This document shows positions 37,256-45,704 of a DNA stretch of 64,000 bases, piece by piece. How positions within the stretch are numbered: the stretch's first letter is position 1; each line of letters begins with the position of its first letter. The notes below the pieces were generated by a model, which saw only the letters and a program-made list of their open reading frames with translations, was not told the DNA's origin and searched no databases. Made by a program: the position numbers and the translations under genes. The stretch lies in the NCBI RefSeq assembly GCF_003635165.1, contig NZ_ML058601.1:124001-188000 (forward strand), in the 5' to 3' direction. The stretch is from Burkholderia sp. Nafp2/4-1b. GTDB taxonomy: Bacteria; Pseudomonadota; Gammaproteobacteria; Burkholderiales; Burkholderiaceae.

Positions 37256-37954
37256 ATGTTCGACCTGTCGTCTCACCTATGGATCATGATCACCGCGTTC
37301 GGCGGCGCCGGGCTGACCTTGCCGCTCGCGATCACGATCGCCGTGTGGCTCGCCCTCGGCTACTCGTGGCAGCGCGCGGCCGCATGGCTCGGCGTGCTGG
37401 CGATCGCGATCGGGGTCGTCGCGCTCACCAAGATCGCATTCCTCGGCTGGGGCATCGGCATCCGCGCATGGGACTTCACGGGGTTCAGCGGGCACGCGAT
37501 GCTGTCGACGTCGGTCTACCCGGTCGCGATCTTCCTCGCGCTGATCCGCACGCGTGCGCCGGTGCGGATCGTCGGCATCGCGCTCGGGCTCGCGGCAGGC
37601 ATCGCGGTCGGCGTGTCGCGCGTCGCGCTCGACGCGCATTCGCCGTCCGAATCGATCACCGGCTGCATCGTCGGCGCGATCGCCGCGCTGGCGTTCATCG
37701 CCGGCTCGTGGCACGCGGTGCCGCATCGCTGGTCGGCGCCGGCGGTCGTCGCGAGCCTCGCGCTCGTCACCGTCGCACTGCACGGCATCACGGTACCGTC
37801 GCACCGCTGGGTCACCAAGGTCGCGCTGGAACTGTCGGGGCACGAGCGGCCGTTCGTCCGCGCCCGCTGGAAGGCGAATCCGAACTACCGGCCGGCATCG
37901 CAGCCGTCGTCGCTGCACCGCACCGATTCGTCGCAGCCGTTGCTGCACGCGTGA
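37256..37954 (+). CDS. PAP2-superfamily membrane phosphatase
   Basis: 232-residue protein with about six transmembrane segments. The PAP2 motifs are partly visible: KIAFLGWGIG, the central FSGHAM with its conserved Ser-Gly-His, and GVSRVALDAHSPSE, in which the usual final Asp is Glu. Likely acts on lipid phosphates such as undecaprenyl or phosphatidyl phosphates. No ribosome site is obvious before the ATG. It is followed by the mod operon. Confidence 0.8.
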   Translation: MFDLSSHLWIMITAFGGAGLTLPLAITIAVWLALGYSWQRAAAWLGVLAIAIGVVALTKIAFLGWGIGIRAWDFTGFSGHAMLSTSVYPVAIFLALIRTRAPVRIVGIALGLAAGIAVGVSRVALDAHSPSESITGCIVGAIAALAFIAGSWHAVPHRWSAPAVVASLALVTVALHGITVPSHRWVTKVALELSGHERPFVRARWKANPNYRPASQPSSLHRTDSSQPLLHA

Positions 37955-38034
37955 CGGGCCGCACGCAAGTCATTCCGGTCGCCATTCAAGTCTGAAGATC
38001 TTCATGCGCACCGTCGCATGAGTGGTATGTCGAG

Positions 38035-38058
38035 CGTTATAACCCACCCTATATTACG
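38035..38058. promoter_or_regulatory. ModE-box-like operator over the modA promoter
   Basis: CGTTATA (38035-38041) and TATTACG (38052-38058) form an inverted repeat with one mismatch and a 10-base centre, similar to the known CGTTATA-type ModE site. A TATATT -10-like box (38050-38055) falls inside it, 33 bases before modA. Confidence 0.65.
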
Positions 38059-38090
38059 ATTACGGTTTCAACCATTCAGACGACCCGACC

Positions 38091-38888
38091 ATGCGCTCAA
38101 CCGTCCGCCCGCTGCGCCGCACCCTGCTCCGCCTGCTGCCGCTCGCCACGCTCGCCGCGGGCATCGCGTTCAGTGCGCCGGCTTCCGCGGCCGACGAACT
38201 GGTCGTGTCGGCCGCGGCGAGCCTGACGAACGCGTTCAAGGCAGTCGGCGACGCGTACCAGAAGCAGCATCCGGACACCAAGGTGCTGTTCAACTTCGGC
38301 GCGTCGGATGTGCTGATGCAGCAGATCGCCAAGGGCGCACCGGCCGACGTGTTCGCATCGGCCGACCAGAAGGCGATGGATCGCGCGGTCAGCGAGAAGG
38401 TCATCGTGCCCGGCACGCGCCGCGATTTCGCCGCGAACTCGCTCGTGCTGATCGTGCCGGCCGACAGCCACGCGGCCGCGCCGACGTCGCTGAACGACCT
38501 GACGGCGCCCGGCGTAAAGCGGATCGCGTACGGCGACCCGGCGTCGGTGCCGGTCGGCCGCTACACCGAAGGCGCGCTGCGCGCGGCCGGCGTGTGGGAC
38601 GCAGTCAGCGCGAAGGGCGTGCTGGCCGCCAACGTGCGTCAGAGCCTCGACTACGTCGCGCGCGGCGAAGTCGACGCGGGCTTCGTGTTCGGCACCGACG
38701 CGGCGATCATGCCGGGCCGCGTGAAGGTCGCGCTGACGGTGCCGACGCAGACGGCCATCACCTATCCGATCGCGGTGGTCAAGGACAGCCGCCATGCCGC
38801 GCAGGCGCAGTCGTTCATCGACTTCGTCGCGTCGCCGCAGGGGCAGGCCGTGTTGTCGACGTTCGGCTTCAAACCCGCGAGCAAGTGA
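38091..38888 (+). CDS. modA: Molybdate ABC transporter, periplasmic binding protein
   Basis: 265-residue solute-binding protein capturing molybdate (and tungstate). A signal peptide ends about ASA (residue 33), then DELVVSAAASLTNAFKAVG, the ModA signature with oxyanion-binding serines, and a C-terminal FIDFVASPQGQAVLSTFGF. First gene of modABC, with modB 7 bases after it and a ModE-like site at its promoter. Confidence 0.95.
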   Translation: MRSTVRPLRRTLLRLLPLATLAAGIAFSAPASAADELVVSAAASLTNAFKAVGDAYQKQHPDTKVLFNFGASDVLMQQIAKGAPADVFASADQKAMDRAVSEKVIVPGTRRDFAANSLVLIVPADSHAAAPTSLNDLTAPGVKRIAYGDPASVPVGRYTEGALRAAGVWDAVSAKGVLAANVRQSLDYVARGEVDAGFVFGTDAAIMPGRVKVALTVPTQTAITYPIAVVKDSRHAAQAQSFIDFVASPQGQAVLSTFGFKPASK

Positions 38889-38895
38889 GCGCACC

Positions 38896-39576
38896 ATGAT
38901 GCAGGACGCCTGGGTACCGCTGCTGTTGTCGCTGAAGGTCGCCGGCTGGGCGACCGCGCTCGACATCGTGCTCGGCGTCGCCGCCGCCTTCGGGCTCGCG
39001 CGCTGGCGCTCGCCGCTGCGCGACGTGGTCGATTCGCTGCTGACGCTGCCGCTCGTGCTGCCGCCGACGGTGCTCGGCTATTACCTGCTCGTGCTGCTCG
39101 GCCGGCGCGGCGTGTTCGGCGCGTGGCTCGACAGGCTCGGCATCGAGCTCGTGTTCACCTGGCAGGGCGCGGTGATCGCATCGATGGTCGTCGCGTTCCC
39201 GCTGATCCTGAAGTCGGCGCGTGCCGCGTTCGAGAGCGTCGACCCGCATCTCGAACGCGCCGCGCGCACGCTCGGGCTCGGCGAAGCCGCGGTGTTCTTC
39301 CGCGTGACGCTGCCGCTCGCCATGCGCGGGATCCTGGCCGGCGCGCTGCTCGCGTTCGCGCGCGCGCTCGGCGAATTCGGTGCAACGCTGATGATCGCCG
39401 GCAACCTGCCCGGCCGCACGCAGACGCTGTCGGTTGCGATCTATGCGGCGGTGCAGGCCGGCGACGACAGCACGGCCAATTTCCTGGTGCTGGTGACGTC
39501 GATCACCTGTGTGCTCGTGCTGCTCGCGACCGGCTGGCTCGTGCCGTCGCGCGCCGGTCGGAGCCAGCTGACATGA
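38896..39576 (+). CDS. modB: Molybdate ABC transporter permease
   Basis: 226-residue inner-membrane permease with five or six membrane segments. The EAA loop is recognisable (ARTLGLGEAAVFFRVTLPLAMRGILAG), followed by ALGEFGATLMIAGN, typical of ModB. Two adjacent ATG codons could serve as start. It pairs with modC, whose start is 113 bases downstream. Confidence 0.94.
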   Translation: MMQDAWVPLLLSLKVAGWATALDIVLGVAAAFGLARWRSPLRDVVDSLLTLPLVLPPTVLGYYLLVLLGRRGVFGAWLDRLGIELVFTWQGAVIASMVVAFPLILKSARAAFESVDPHLERAARTLGLGEAAVFFRVTLPLAMRGILAGALLAFARALGEFGATLMIAGNLPGRTQTLSVAIYAAVQAGDDSTANFLVLVTSITCVLVLLATGWLVPSRAGRSQLT

Positions 39577-39688
39577 CGCGCCTGTCGCATCCGGCTCGTT
39601 GCCGCACCACGCCAGTCTCCGCGCAAGCCCTTTGCGTCGTCGCGCGAACGGCTGCCGGCACGCACGACGCGGCACGACGGAGGCCCGC

Positions 39689-40390
39689 ATGAGCGTCTCC
39701 GTCGATATCCGCAAGACCTACGCGAGCGCCGAGCGCCGCTTCACGCTCGACGTGTCGTTCACGGCCGCCACGCAGCGCGTCGTGCTGTTCGGGCCGTCCG
39801 GCGCCGGCAAGAGCATGACGCTGCAGGCAATCGCCGGTTTGCTGTCGCCCGACGAAGGCACGATCACGCTGAACGGTGAAACGCTGTTCGATTCCGCGCG
39901 CGGGATCGACGTGCCGACCCGCGCGCGCCGCGTCGCCTATCTGTTCCAGGACTACGCGCTGTTTCCGCACCTGAACGTGCGCCAGAACATCGCGTTCGGG
40001 CTCACGCCCGGCCTGCGCAACCCGCGCACGAAAGCCGTGCCGCCCGAGGTCGCGTACTGGCTGCAGGCGTTCGAGCTCGACGCGCTCGCCGGCCAGTTTC
40101 CGTCGCAGTTGTCGGGCGGACAGAAGCAGCGTGTCGCGCTGGCGCGCGCACTGGTCGCGCAGCCGCACGTGCTGCTGCTCGACGAGCCGTTCGCGGCGCT
40201 CGACGGCGCGATGCGCCAGCGCATGCGCCACGAGCTCGCCGAACTGCAGGCGCGGCTCGATATCCCGATGGTGCTCATCACGCACGACCCCGACGACGTC
40301 GCCGCATTCGGCGACCAGGTCGTGCAATTGAGCGAAGGACGCGTGCAGGCCGCGACGCCGCACGCCGAGTGGCCGACGCGCGTCATCTGA
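39689..40390 (+). CDS. modC: Molybdate ABC transporter ATPase, short form
   Basis: 233-residue ATPase powering ModB. Walker A is GPSGAGKS, the signature is LSGGQKQR, Walker B is VLLLDEPFAALD, and the H-loop is ITHDPDD. The GGAGG site fixes the start at 39689. The usual ModC of about 350 residues has a C-terminal MOP (molybdate-binding) domain; here the protein stops after the ATPase domain, so feedback inhibition by molybdate must be absent or supplied elsewhere. Confidence 0.92.
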   Translation: MSVSVDIRKTYASAERRFTLDVSFTAATQRVVLFGPSGAGKSMTLQAIAGLLSPDEGTITLNGETLFDSARGIDVPTRARRVAYLFQDYALFPHLNVRQNIAFGLTPGLRNPRTKAVPPEVAYWLQAFELDALAGQFPSQLSGGQKQRVALARALVAQPHVLLLDEPFAALDGAMRQRMRHELAELQARLDIPMVLITHDPDDVAAFGDQVVQLSEGRVQAATPHAEWPTRVI

Positions 40391-40480
40391 GCACGAAGGA
40401 GCACGAAGGCCGTGGCCCGCGCGGCCACGTTGGAGCCTGAGAGAAGCCGCACCGGCGGCATAAGCTGAAAGCGGGATCGA

Positions 40481-40511
40481 AGCCGGCGCCTCATGCAGGG
40501 CGGCGCCGGTT
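40481..40511. terminator. Hairpin between convergent modC and modE
   Basis: AGCCGGCGCC pairs with GGCGCCGGTT (10 pairs including one G-T) around an 11-base loop. There is little T-run. A second hairpin, CGTGGCC with GGCCACG, lies at 40411-40429. Confidence 0.45.
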
Positions 40512-40571
40512 TCGCCTCGTGCGCCCGCACACCGGCGTCATCCACCGACACCGCGCGGTGCCGCCGCGCGC

Positions 40572-41411
40572 TCAGGCCGTCACCGCGAGAATCACGCTCG
40601 ATGCCTTGAACAGCGCGATCGCGCGCCGCCCGGCGTCGAGCTGCAACGCCCGCGCGCTGTCGTTCGTGACGACGGCCGTGAGCGTCCCGCCGCCGTCGAG
40701 CGTCAACGTGACTTCGCTGTTCACGGCGCCCGCCGCGACGGTATCTACGGTCCCGTGCAGCTGGTTGCGCGCCGACACCTTCAACGTCGCGTCGGCTTCA
40801 TCGGCGACCGCCAGCACGACCCACGACGCCTTCACGAGCGCGCACGCATCCGCACCCGGCTGAAGCTCGAGTGCATCGGCGCTTTCATGCGTGAGCACCG
40901 CGACGATCGCCTGCCCGCCGGGCAGCACGAGCGTGACCTCGTCGTTCACCGTGCCGCGCACGATCGACTCGACCTTGCCGAACCACTGGTTGCGCGCGCT
41001 CGTCTTCATCCCGATCCGGCCGATCAGCGCCCAGTCGACGTCGAAGCCCGACACCGCCGCACTTGCGGCGTCGATGAACCGCCGATGTTCGCGCTCGATC
41101 ATGCGGAACGCGGTGATCAGCGACGTCGCGCGCGACGTCAGCGTCGTGCCGCCGCCGCCCTTGCCGCCGGTCGAGCGCGTGACGAGCGGTTCGCCGGCCA
41201 GGTTGTTCATCGTATCGATCGCATCCCACGCGGCCTTGTAGCTGAGGCCGACGGCCTTCGCCGCGCGCGTGATCGAGCCGGTCTCGCCGATCGCCGCGAG
41301 CAGCGCGATGCGGGTGGCGCCGCCGAGCGTCTGCTGACCGGCGCGCAGCCACAATTCGCCGCCCAGTTCGAGCGGTCCGGCGGAAGAGGAAGGAGGCAAT
41401 GCGTCGCTCAT
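40572..41411 (-). CDS. modE: Molybdate-dependent transcriptional regulator
   Basis: 279-residue regulator. The N-terminal winged helix (GSITRAAKAVGLSYKAAWDAID) binds DNA. Two tandem MOP domains follow, each starting with the same pattern (TSARNQWFGKV and VSARNQLHGTV), and they bind molybdate. In the molybdate-bound form it represses mod genes. It is convergent with modABC, and its likely target lies at 38035-38058. Confidence 0.94.
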   Translation of the reverse strand: MSDALPPSSSAGPLELGGELWLRAGQQTLGGATRIALLAAIGETGSITRAAKAVGLSYKAAWDAIDTMNNLAGEPLVTRSTGGKGGGGTTLTSRATSLITAFRMIEREHRRFIDAASAAVSGFDVDWALIGRIGMKTSARNQWFGKVESIVRGTVNDEVTLVLPGGQAIVAVLTHESADALELQPGADACALVKASWVVLAVADEADATLKVSARNQLHGTVDTVAAGAVNSEVTLTLDGGGTLTAVVTNDSARALQLDAGRRAIALFKASSVILAVTA

Positions 41412-41468
41412 CTGTCTGTCTGAGGAAAACGGGCGGCCATTATAGTGAGCGTAGTGAGTGCGCGCCGC

Positions 41469-43166
41469 TCAACGCGACTTGCCGTCGAGCTTCGGCGGGC
41501 GCAGGCTCGCGAGCAGCGCCTCGGCATCGCGCGCCGCGCGCTGCTCGAGCGCGGCACCGTAGCCGCGCACGAAACCGAGCTGGTACGCGGGCGCCGCCAG
41601 TTGCTCGAGATGATGCAGCGCGACCATCGCGTCGTTCGCCTCGCCGAGCACGCCCTGCACACGCGCGAGCGTCTTGATGGTTTCGGTGCGCGTGCGGCGT
41701 GATGCGAGCGACGCGAAGAACTCGAGCGCATAGCGCAACCGCTTCGCGTCGATCCGCACCTGATGCCGCGCGGTGGTATCGAGCGACGTAAGCGACGGCG
41801 ACGCATACAAGTGACCGAACAGCCGGCGCACGCGCTTGGTCGCGTGGCGCCGCAGCGACGGTGCGTCGTCGTCATCGCCGGCGGCCGGCGGCAGCGCGAG
41901 CGAGCCGAGCCATTCGAGCCAGCCGAGCGTCAGACGGGCATAGCGCGCCGAATGCAGCGCCTGGCGCAGTTCGACGCGTGCGGCCATCGCCTGTGCGCGC
42001 GCGGCGTCGAGCGTGCCGTTCCAGTCGGCACTCCCGCCGTCGGCCGCGATCAGCGCGGGCAGGCTCTCGGTCGAGAACACGTCCCAGTCGCGCACCGTGC
42101 CGAGCAGCCCCGCGAGCCAGCGCAGGTCGACGCCGAACGTGCTCTTCCATTGGTCGTCCGCGAAGCGTGGAAAGAAGCGCATCAGCGTGCGCAGCCGGCG
42201 CAGCGCGACCCGCATCTGATGCACGAATTCGGGATCGTCGCGATCGAGCACGCCGGCTTCATTGCCGAGCCATTGCGCGGCGATGTCGCCGGACAGCGCG
42301 AACAGCGCGGCCCGCTGCGTGCGGATGCCGGTGAGATCGACGAGGCGGGCCTTGACCGGCCCGGTGACGGCAGGCTCGCCCGCACACGCGCGGTCGATCA
42401 CGCTGGTGAGCTGCACGAACGCCGGCCATGCGCCGCTGAGTTCGCGTGCCGCGGCGAACAGCGCGCGAAGCGCGGCCGTGCGGGCGGCGACGGTTTCCCA
42501 GTCGGGCGCCGCGAGCCGCAGCTCGACATGGCGGCGCGGCGGCTCGGTGCCGCCGTGCAGCGTGATGTCGTCGAGCGTCATCTCGACCACCACGCCGCTG
42601 TCGTCCGCCCAGCGGCCGCGCCGCCGCTCGCTGACGAGCCGCAGCGGCGCAGGAGCGGCCGCGGCGGCAATCGCCGCTTCGTCGATCGGGCCAGGCGTTA
42701 CGCGCGCGCCCTTGCCTGCCGCCTCCGCAGGTTCTGCCGGTTGGGTCCCCTTCGCCGGTTCTGCCGGTTCTGTTGCCTTCGCAGCCTTCGCCAGGTCCGC
42801 CGCGGCGGTCGGTTCGGGCGATGGTGCAGCCACGACGATGCCCGCATGCTCGGCATCGAACAGCTCGCGCGCGACGACGCCAGGCGCGAACGGCTTCGTC
42901 CGGGACGCGACGACATGGCGCCCGTGCGCGTTCGACTCGATCCACGTCCACCAGCACTCGCCGGGGCTCGGCTCGGCCTCCCCGACCTGGCACGGCTCGA
43001 TCGTCACGCGCTCGTGGCCGCGCCGCATCCGCACCTGCGGACAGATGCGCCACGCACGCACGAGCTCGGCGCCGAAGTCGCGCTGCTCGCCCCGGGCCCG
43101 GCTACCCGCCTTGACCGGCCAACCTTCCAGCGACAGGCACAACACGATTTCCAGCACACGCGACAT
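41469..43166 (-). CDS. CYTH-CHAD domain protein with degenerate CYTH part
   Basis: 565 residues. The N-terminal CYTH-like half keeps the strand pattern (EMTLDDITLHGGTEPPRRHVELRL) but its first strand reads EIVLCLSLEG where the ExExK catalytic motif is expected. A Glu/Pro/Ala repeat linker (EPAEPAKGTQPAEPAEAA) is inserted near residues 130-150. The C-terminal CHAD domain is intact, with conserved histidines in FVHQMRVALRRLRTLMRFF and HQVRIDAKRLRYALEFF. CHAD domains bind polyphosphate. The start at 43166 has an AGGAG site; the frame is open further up. Confidence 0.85.
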   Translation of the reverse strand: MSRVLEIVLCLSLEGWPVKAGSRARGEQRDFGAELVRAWRICPQVRMRRGHERVTIEPCQVGEAEPSPGECWWTWIESNAHGRHVVASRTKPFAPGVVARELFDAEHAGIVVAAPSPEPTAAADLAKAAKATEPAEPAKGTQPAEPAEAAGKGARVTPGPIDEAAIAAAAAPAPLRLVSERRRGRWADDSGVVVEMTLDDITLHGGTEPPRRHVELRLAAPDWETVAARTAALRALFAAARELSGAWPAFVQLTSVIDRACAGEPAVTGPVKARLVDLTGIRTQRAALFALSGDIAAQWLGNEAGVLDRDDPEFVHQMRVALRRLRTLMRFFPRFADDQWKSTFGVDLRWLAGLLGTVRDWDVFSTESLPALIAADGGSADWNGTLDAARAQAMAARVELRQALHSARYARLTLGWLEWLGSLALPPAAGDDDDAPSLRRHATKRVRRLFGHLYASPSLTSLDTTARHQVRIDAKRLRYALEFFASLASRRTRTETIKTLARVQGVLGEANDAMVALHHLEQLAAPAYQLGFVRGYGAALEQRAARDAEALLASLRPPKLDGKSR

Positions 43167-43312
43167 GGAGGCTCCTGCACATGAAGAATCGCCGGCACAT
43201 CGTGCCGGCGTCGACCGTGAAGCAGCTTCCATAGTACACGGCGCGAAAACACGCGGGCGACGATCCGGCCCTGTCGCGCTGTCGCGCATCAAGCGACCGG
43301 GCGGACAACGGG

Positions 43313-43696
43313 TCAGACGGCGTATTGCGCGATGCCGTTGCCGAACGACCAGTCCTCCTTCAGCACTTCGACCAGACTGATGAATACGTCCTGCTGCCGC
43401 ACGCCGGGCTGCCGCGCGAGGTGCTCGGCGATGGTCCGGTAGAGCGCCCGTTTCTGCTCGAGCGTGCGCGTGTTGTTCGCGGTGATCTGGATCATCACGA
43501 GATCGTCGCTGCGCTCGATGTCGAGGTAGTGGCGCCCGAACACGAAGTTCTCCGCCGCGTGCTCGGTGACGACCATGAAGATGTCGTCCTCGGGCACGTT
43601 GAAGGTCTGCATCAGCGCGCGATGCACGCCGTCGACGAGCGCCGCACGGTAGGCGGCCGGTTTGCCTTCGCGGAGGGCGATACGGGTGAATGGCAT
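43313..43696 (-). CDS. Tautomerase-superfamily protein
   Basis: 127-residue protein with Pro2 exposed after Met removal (MPFTRIALREGK), the catalytic base of the tautomerase superfamily. It resembles the Tautomerase_2 group rather than short 4-oxalocrotonate tautomerases. An AAGGAG site supports this start over the Met 14 codons earlier. Substrate unknown. It is divergent from a LysR regulator that probably controls it. Confidence 0.85.
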   Translation of the reverse strand: MPFTRIALREGKPAAYRAALVDGVHRALMQTFNVPEDDIFMVVTEHAAENFVFGRHYLDIERSDDLVMIQITANNTRTLEQKRALYRTIAEHLARQPGVRQQDVFISLVEVLKEDWSFGNGIAQYAV

Positions 43697-43759
43697 GGTC
43701 GTGCTCCTTTCGGTGAGGTTGAAAACCGGAAACGCCACGTCAGGTTAGGCGCGCGGAAC

Positions 43760-43765
43760 TATAAT
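43760..43765 (+). promoter_or_regulatory. -10 box of the LysR-family gene
   Basis: A perfect TATAAT overlaps the first upstream in-frame ATG (43764), which argues that translation starts at the later ATG, 43806. Confidence 0.5.
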
Positions 43766-43805
43766 GAACAGTCATCGATCAATATTTCATTCATTTACAT
43801 TCGAA

Positions 43806-44663
43806 ATGAAAGTCCTCGACCTCGATGCGGTGCGCGCGTTCGTGCTGGTCGCCGATCTCGCGAGCTTCACCCGCGCGGCCGACGCGCTCGGCACCACGCA
43901 ATCGGCCGTCAGCCTGAAGCTGAAGCGGCTCGAAGCGCACCTCGGCAAGCCGCTGCTCGCGCGCACGCCGCGCGTCGTCAAGCTCGCGGCGGACGGCGAG
44001 AACTTCCTGCCGGCGGCGCGCGCGCTGCTCGATGCGCACGACCACGCGCTCGGCGCGGTCGCGGCCGGCACGCACCGGCTGTCGCTCGGCGTCAGCGAGC
44101 ATGTGGCGGTGCCCGACCTGCCCGCCGTGCTGACGAGCCTGCACCGGCAGGATCCCGGGCTGTCGCTGGAGATGCATCTGGGCATGTCGTCGACTCTGCT
44201 CGTGCAATACGACGAACGGCGGCTCGATGCCGCGATCGTGCGGCACGAACCGGGCGAGGACCCGCCGCGCGACGACGGCACGCTGCTGTTTACCGAGCCG
44301 CTCACATGGCTCGCCGCGCCCGACTGGGCGCCGCGCGCGGGCGAGCCGCTGCCGCTCGCGGTACTGGCCGGCCCGTGCGGCGTGCGGGCCGCCGCGCTGC
44401 GCGCACTCGAGCATGCCGGCCGGCCATGGCGCGAGCGCTTTACCGGCGGCGGCGTCGCGGCGGTCACGGCCGCCGCCGCAGCCGGGCTGGCGGTGTGTCC
44501 GCTGGCCCGCCGCGTCGCGCCGCGCACGCTGGTCGACGTCGGCGCGAAGTTCGGCTTGCCGGCGCTGCCGCACTCGCAAGTCGTGCTGTATTCCCGCGTG
44601 CGCGACGCCCGCGCCGCCGCCGCGCTTCGAAGGTTTTCCGACAGCCTTGCAATCTCGGCGTAA
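43806..44663 (+). CDS. LysR-family transcriptional regulator
   Basis: 285 residues. N-terminal helix-turn-helix LASFTRAADALGTTQSAVSLKLKRLE, then the periplasmic-binding-protein-like effector domain. Divergent from the tautomerase gene and just upstream of an EamA exporter, so either may be its target. The start was chosen because a -10 box covers the earlier ATG. Confidence 0.9.
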   Translation: MKVLDLDAVRAFVLVADLASFTRAADALGTTQSAVSLKLKRLEAHLGKPLLARTPRVVKLAADGENFLPAARALLDAHDHALGAVAAGTHRLSLGVSEHVAVPDLPAVLTSLHRQDPGLSLEMHLGMSSTLLVQYDERRLDAAIVRHEPGEDPPRDDGTLLFTEPLTWLAAPDWAPRAGEPLPLAVLAGPCGVRAAALRALEHAGRPWRERFTGGGVAAVTAAAAAGLAVCPLARRVAPRTLVDVGAKFGLPALPHSQVVLYSRVRDARAAAALRRFSDSLAISA

Positions 44664-44704
44664 ACTAACGAGTTTCGCCGCCCGCATTCCTCAGAAGAAT
44701 TCCG

Positions 44705-45625
44705 ATGAAGCCCGACGCCCGCAAGCACCTCCGCGCCAACCTGCTGATGCTGGCCGCCGCCATGATCTGGGGCTCGGCCTTCGTCGCGCAGCGACTGAGC
44801 CTCGATGTGATCGGGCCGTTCCTGTTTACGGGGCTGCGCTTCCTGCTCGGCGCGCTGGTGCTGATCCCGCTGCTGGCGTTCAATGCGGGCTCGCGCGCGC
44901 AGTTCGCGGCGATACGCCGCGCGCCGGCGCTGCTGGTACCGGGCCTGTCGCTCGGCGGCCTGCTCGCCGTGTCGATCTCGCTGCAGCAGTTCGGGCTGCA
45001 GTACACGCGGGTCGCGAACGCGGGCTTCATCAGCTCGCTGTACGTCGTGATCGTGCCGCTGATGGGCGTGTTCGCCCGCCACCGGATCGGCGCCGGCACG
45101 TGGTTCGGCGCGCTGCTCGCGGCAATCGGCCTGTACTTCCTCAGCATCGACGAGCATTTCTCGGTGCTCTACGGCGACTGGTTCCAGCTCGCGGGCGCGG
45201 TGATCATCGCCGCGCACGTGATGGCCGTCGGCCATTTCGCGAAGCGCCACGATCCGCTCGTGCTCGCGTTCCTGCAGTTCGTCACGTGCGGTGCGGTGTG
45301 CATCGTGGCCGGTCTCGCGATCGAGCCTGTCAGCGTCGCGATGCTGCAGAACGCGCTGCCGACGCTGCTGTACGGCGGGCTGCTGTCGGTCGGCGTCGGC
45401 TATACGCTGCAGGTCGTCGCGCAGCGCGATGCGGCGCCCGCGGCCGCGGCGGTGATCTTCAGCATGGAAGGCGTGTTCGCGGCGATCGCCGGCTGGGCCG
45501 CCCTCGGCGAGACGCTGACGCTGCGCGCGCTGCTCGGCTGCGCGCTGATGCTGGCCGGCCTGCTCGCGTGCCAGTTGCTGCCGAACGACGCGCGGAAAAA
45601 GGACGAGGACGCGCTGCCGGCGTGA
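44705..45625 (+). CDS. EamA-family (DMT) transporter
   Basis: 306-residue inner-membrane protein with ten hydrophobic segments in two EamA repeats (MLAAAMIWGSAFVAQRLSLD in the first, LSVGVGYTLQVVAQRDA in the second). Family members export metabolites or amino acids; the substrate is not readable. It follows the LysR gene by 41 bases in the same direction and may be co-transcribed. Confidence 0.88.
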   Translation: MKPDARKHLRANLLMLAAAMIWGSAFVAQRLSLDVIGPFLFTGLRFLLGALVLIPLLAFNAGSRAQFAAIRRAPALLVPGLSLGGLLAVSISLQQFGLQYTRVANAGFISSLYVVIVPLMGVFARHRIGAGTWFGALLAAIGLYFLSIDEHFSVLYGDWFQLAGAVIIAAHVMAVGHFAKRHDPLVLAFLQFVTCGAVCIVAGLAIEPVSVAMLQNALPTLLYGGLLSVGVGYTLQVVAQRDAAPAAAAVIFSMEGVFAAIAGWAALGETLTLRALLGCALMLAGLLACQLLPNDARKKDEDALPA

Positions 45626-45650
45626 CGCGCGCGATCCCGAGCGCGATCCC

Positions 45651-45656
45651 TATAAT
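45651..45656 (+). promoter_or_regulatory. -10 box upstream of the histidine-kinase-like gene
   Basis: A perfect TATAAT 48 bases before the GTG start; no clear -35. Confidence 0.4.
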
Positions 45657-45704
45657 GTTTGTTCGCGTGTTTTTCATGCCAACCGCTTCCGACAGGCCAG
45701 CTCC

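Noticed and set aside
37955..38090. Molybdenum-cofactor riboswitch before modA
   Set aside because: The predicted leader is only about 30 bases, too short; a ModE-type operator explains the region better.
42720..42790. DNA repeat within the CHAD gene as a separate element
   Set aside because: It is in frame and simply encodes the Glu-Pro-Ala linker.
43191..43209. Perfect 8-base hairpin (GCCGGCAC/GTGCCGGC) before the CHAD gene as a terminator
   Set aside because: No T-run on either strand; it may be a leader hairpin, but there is no further evidence.
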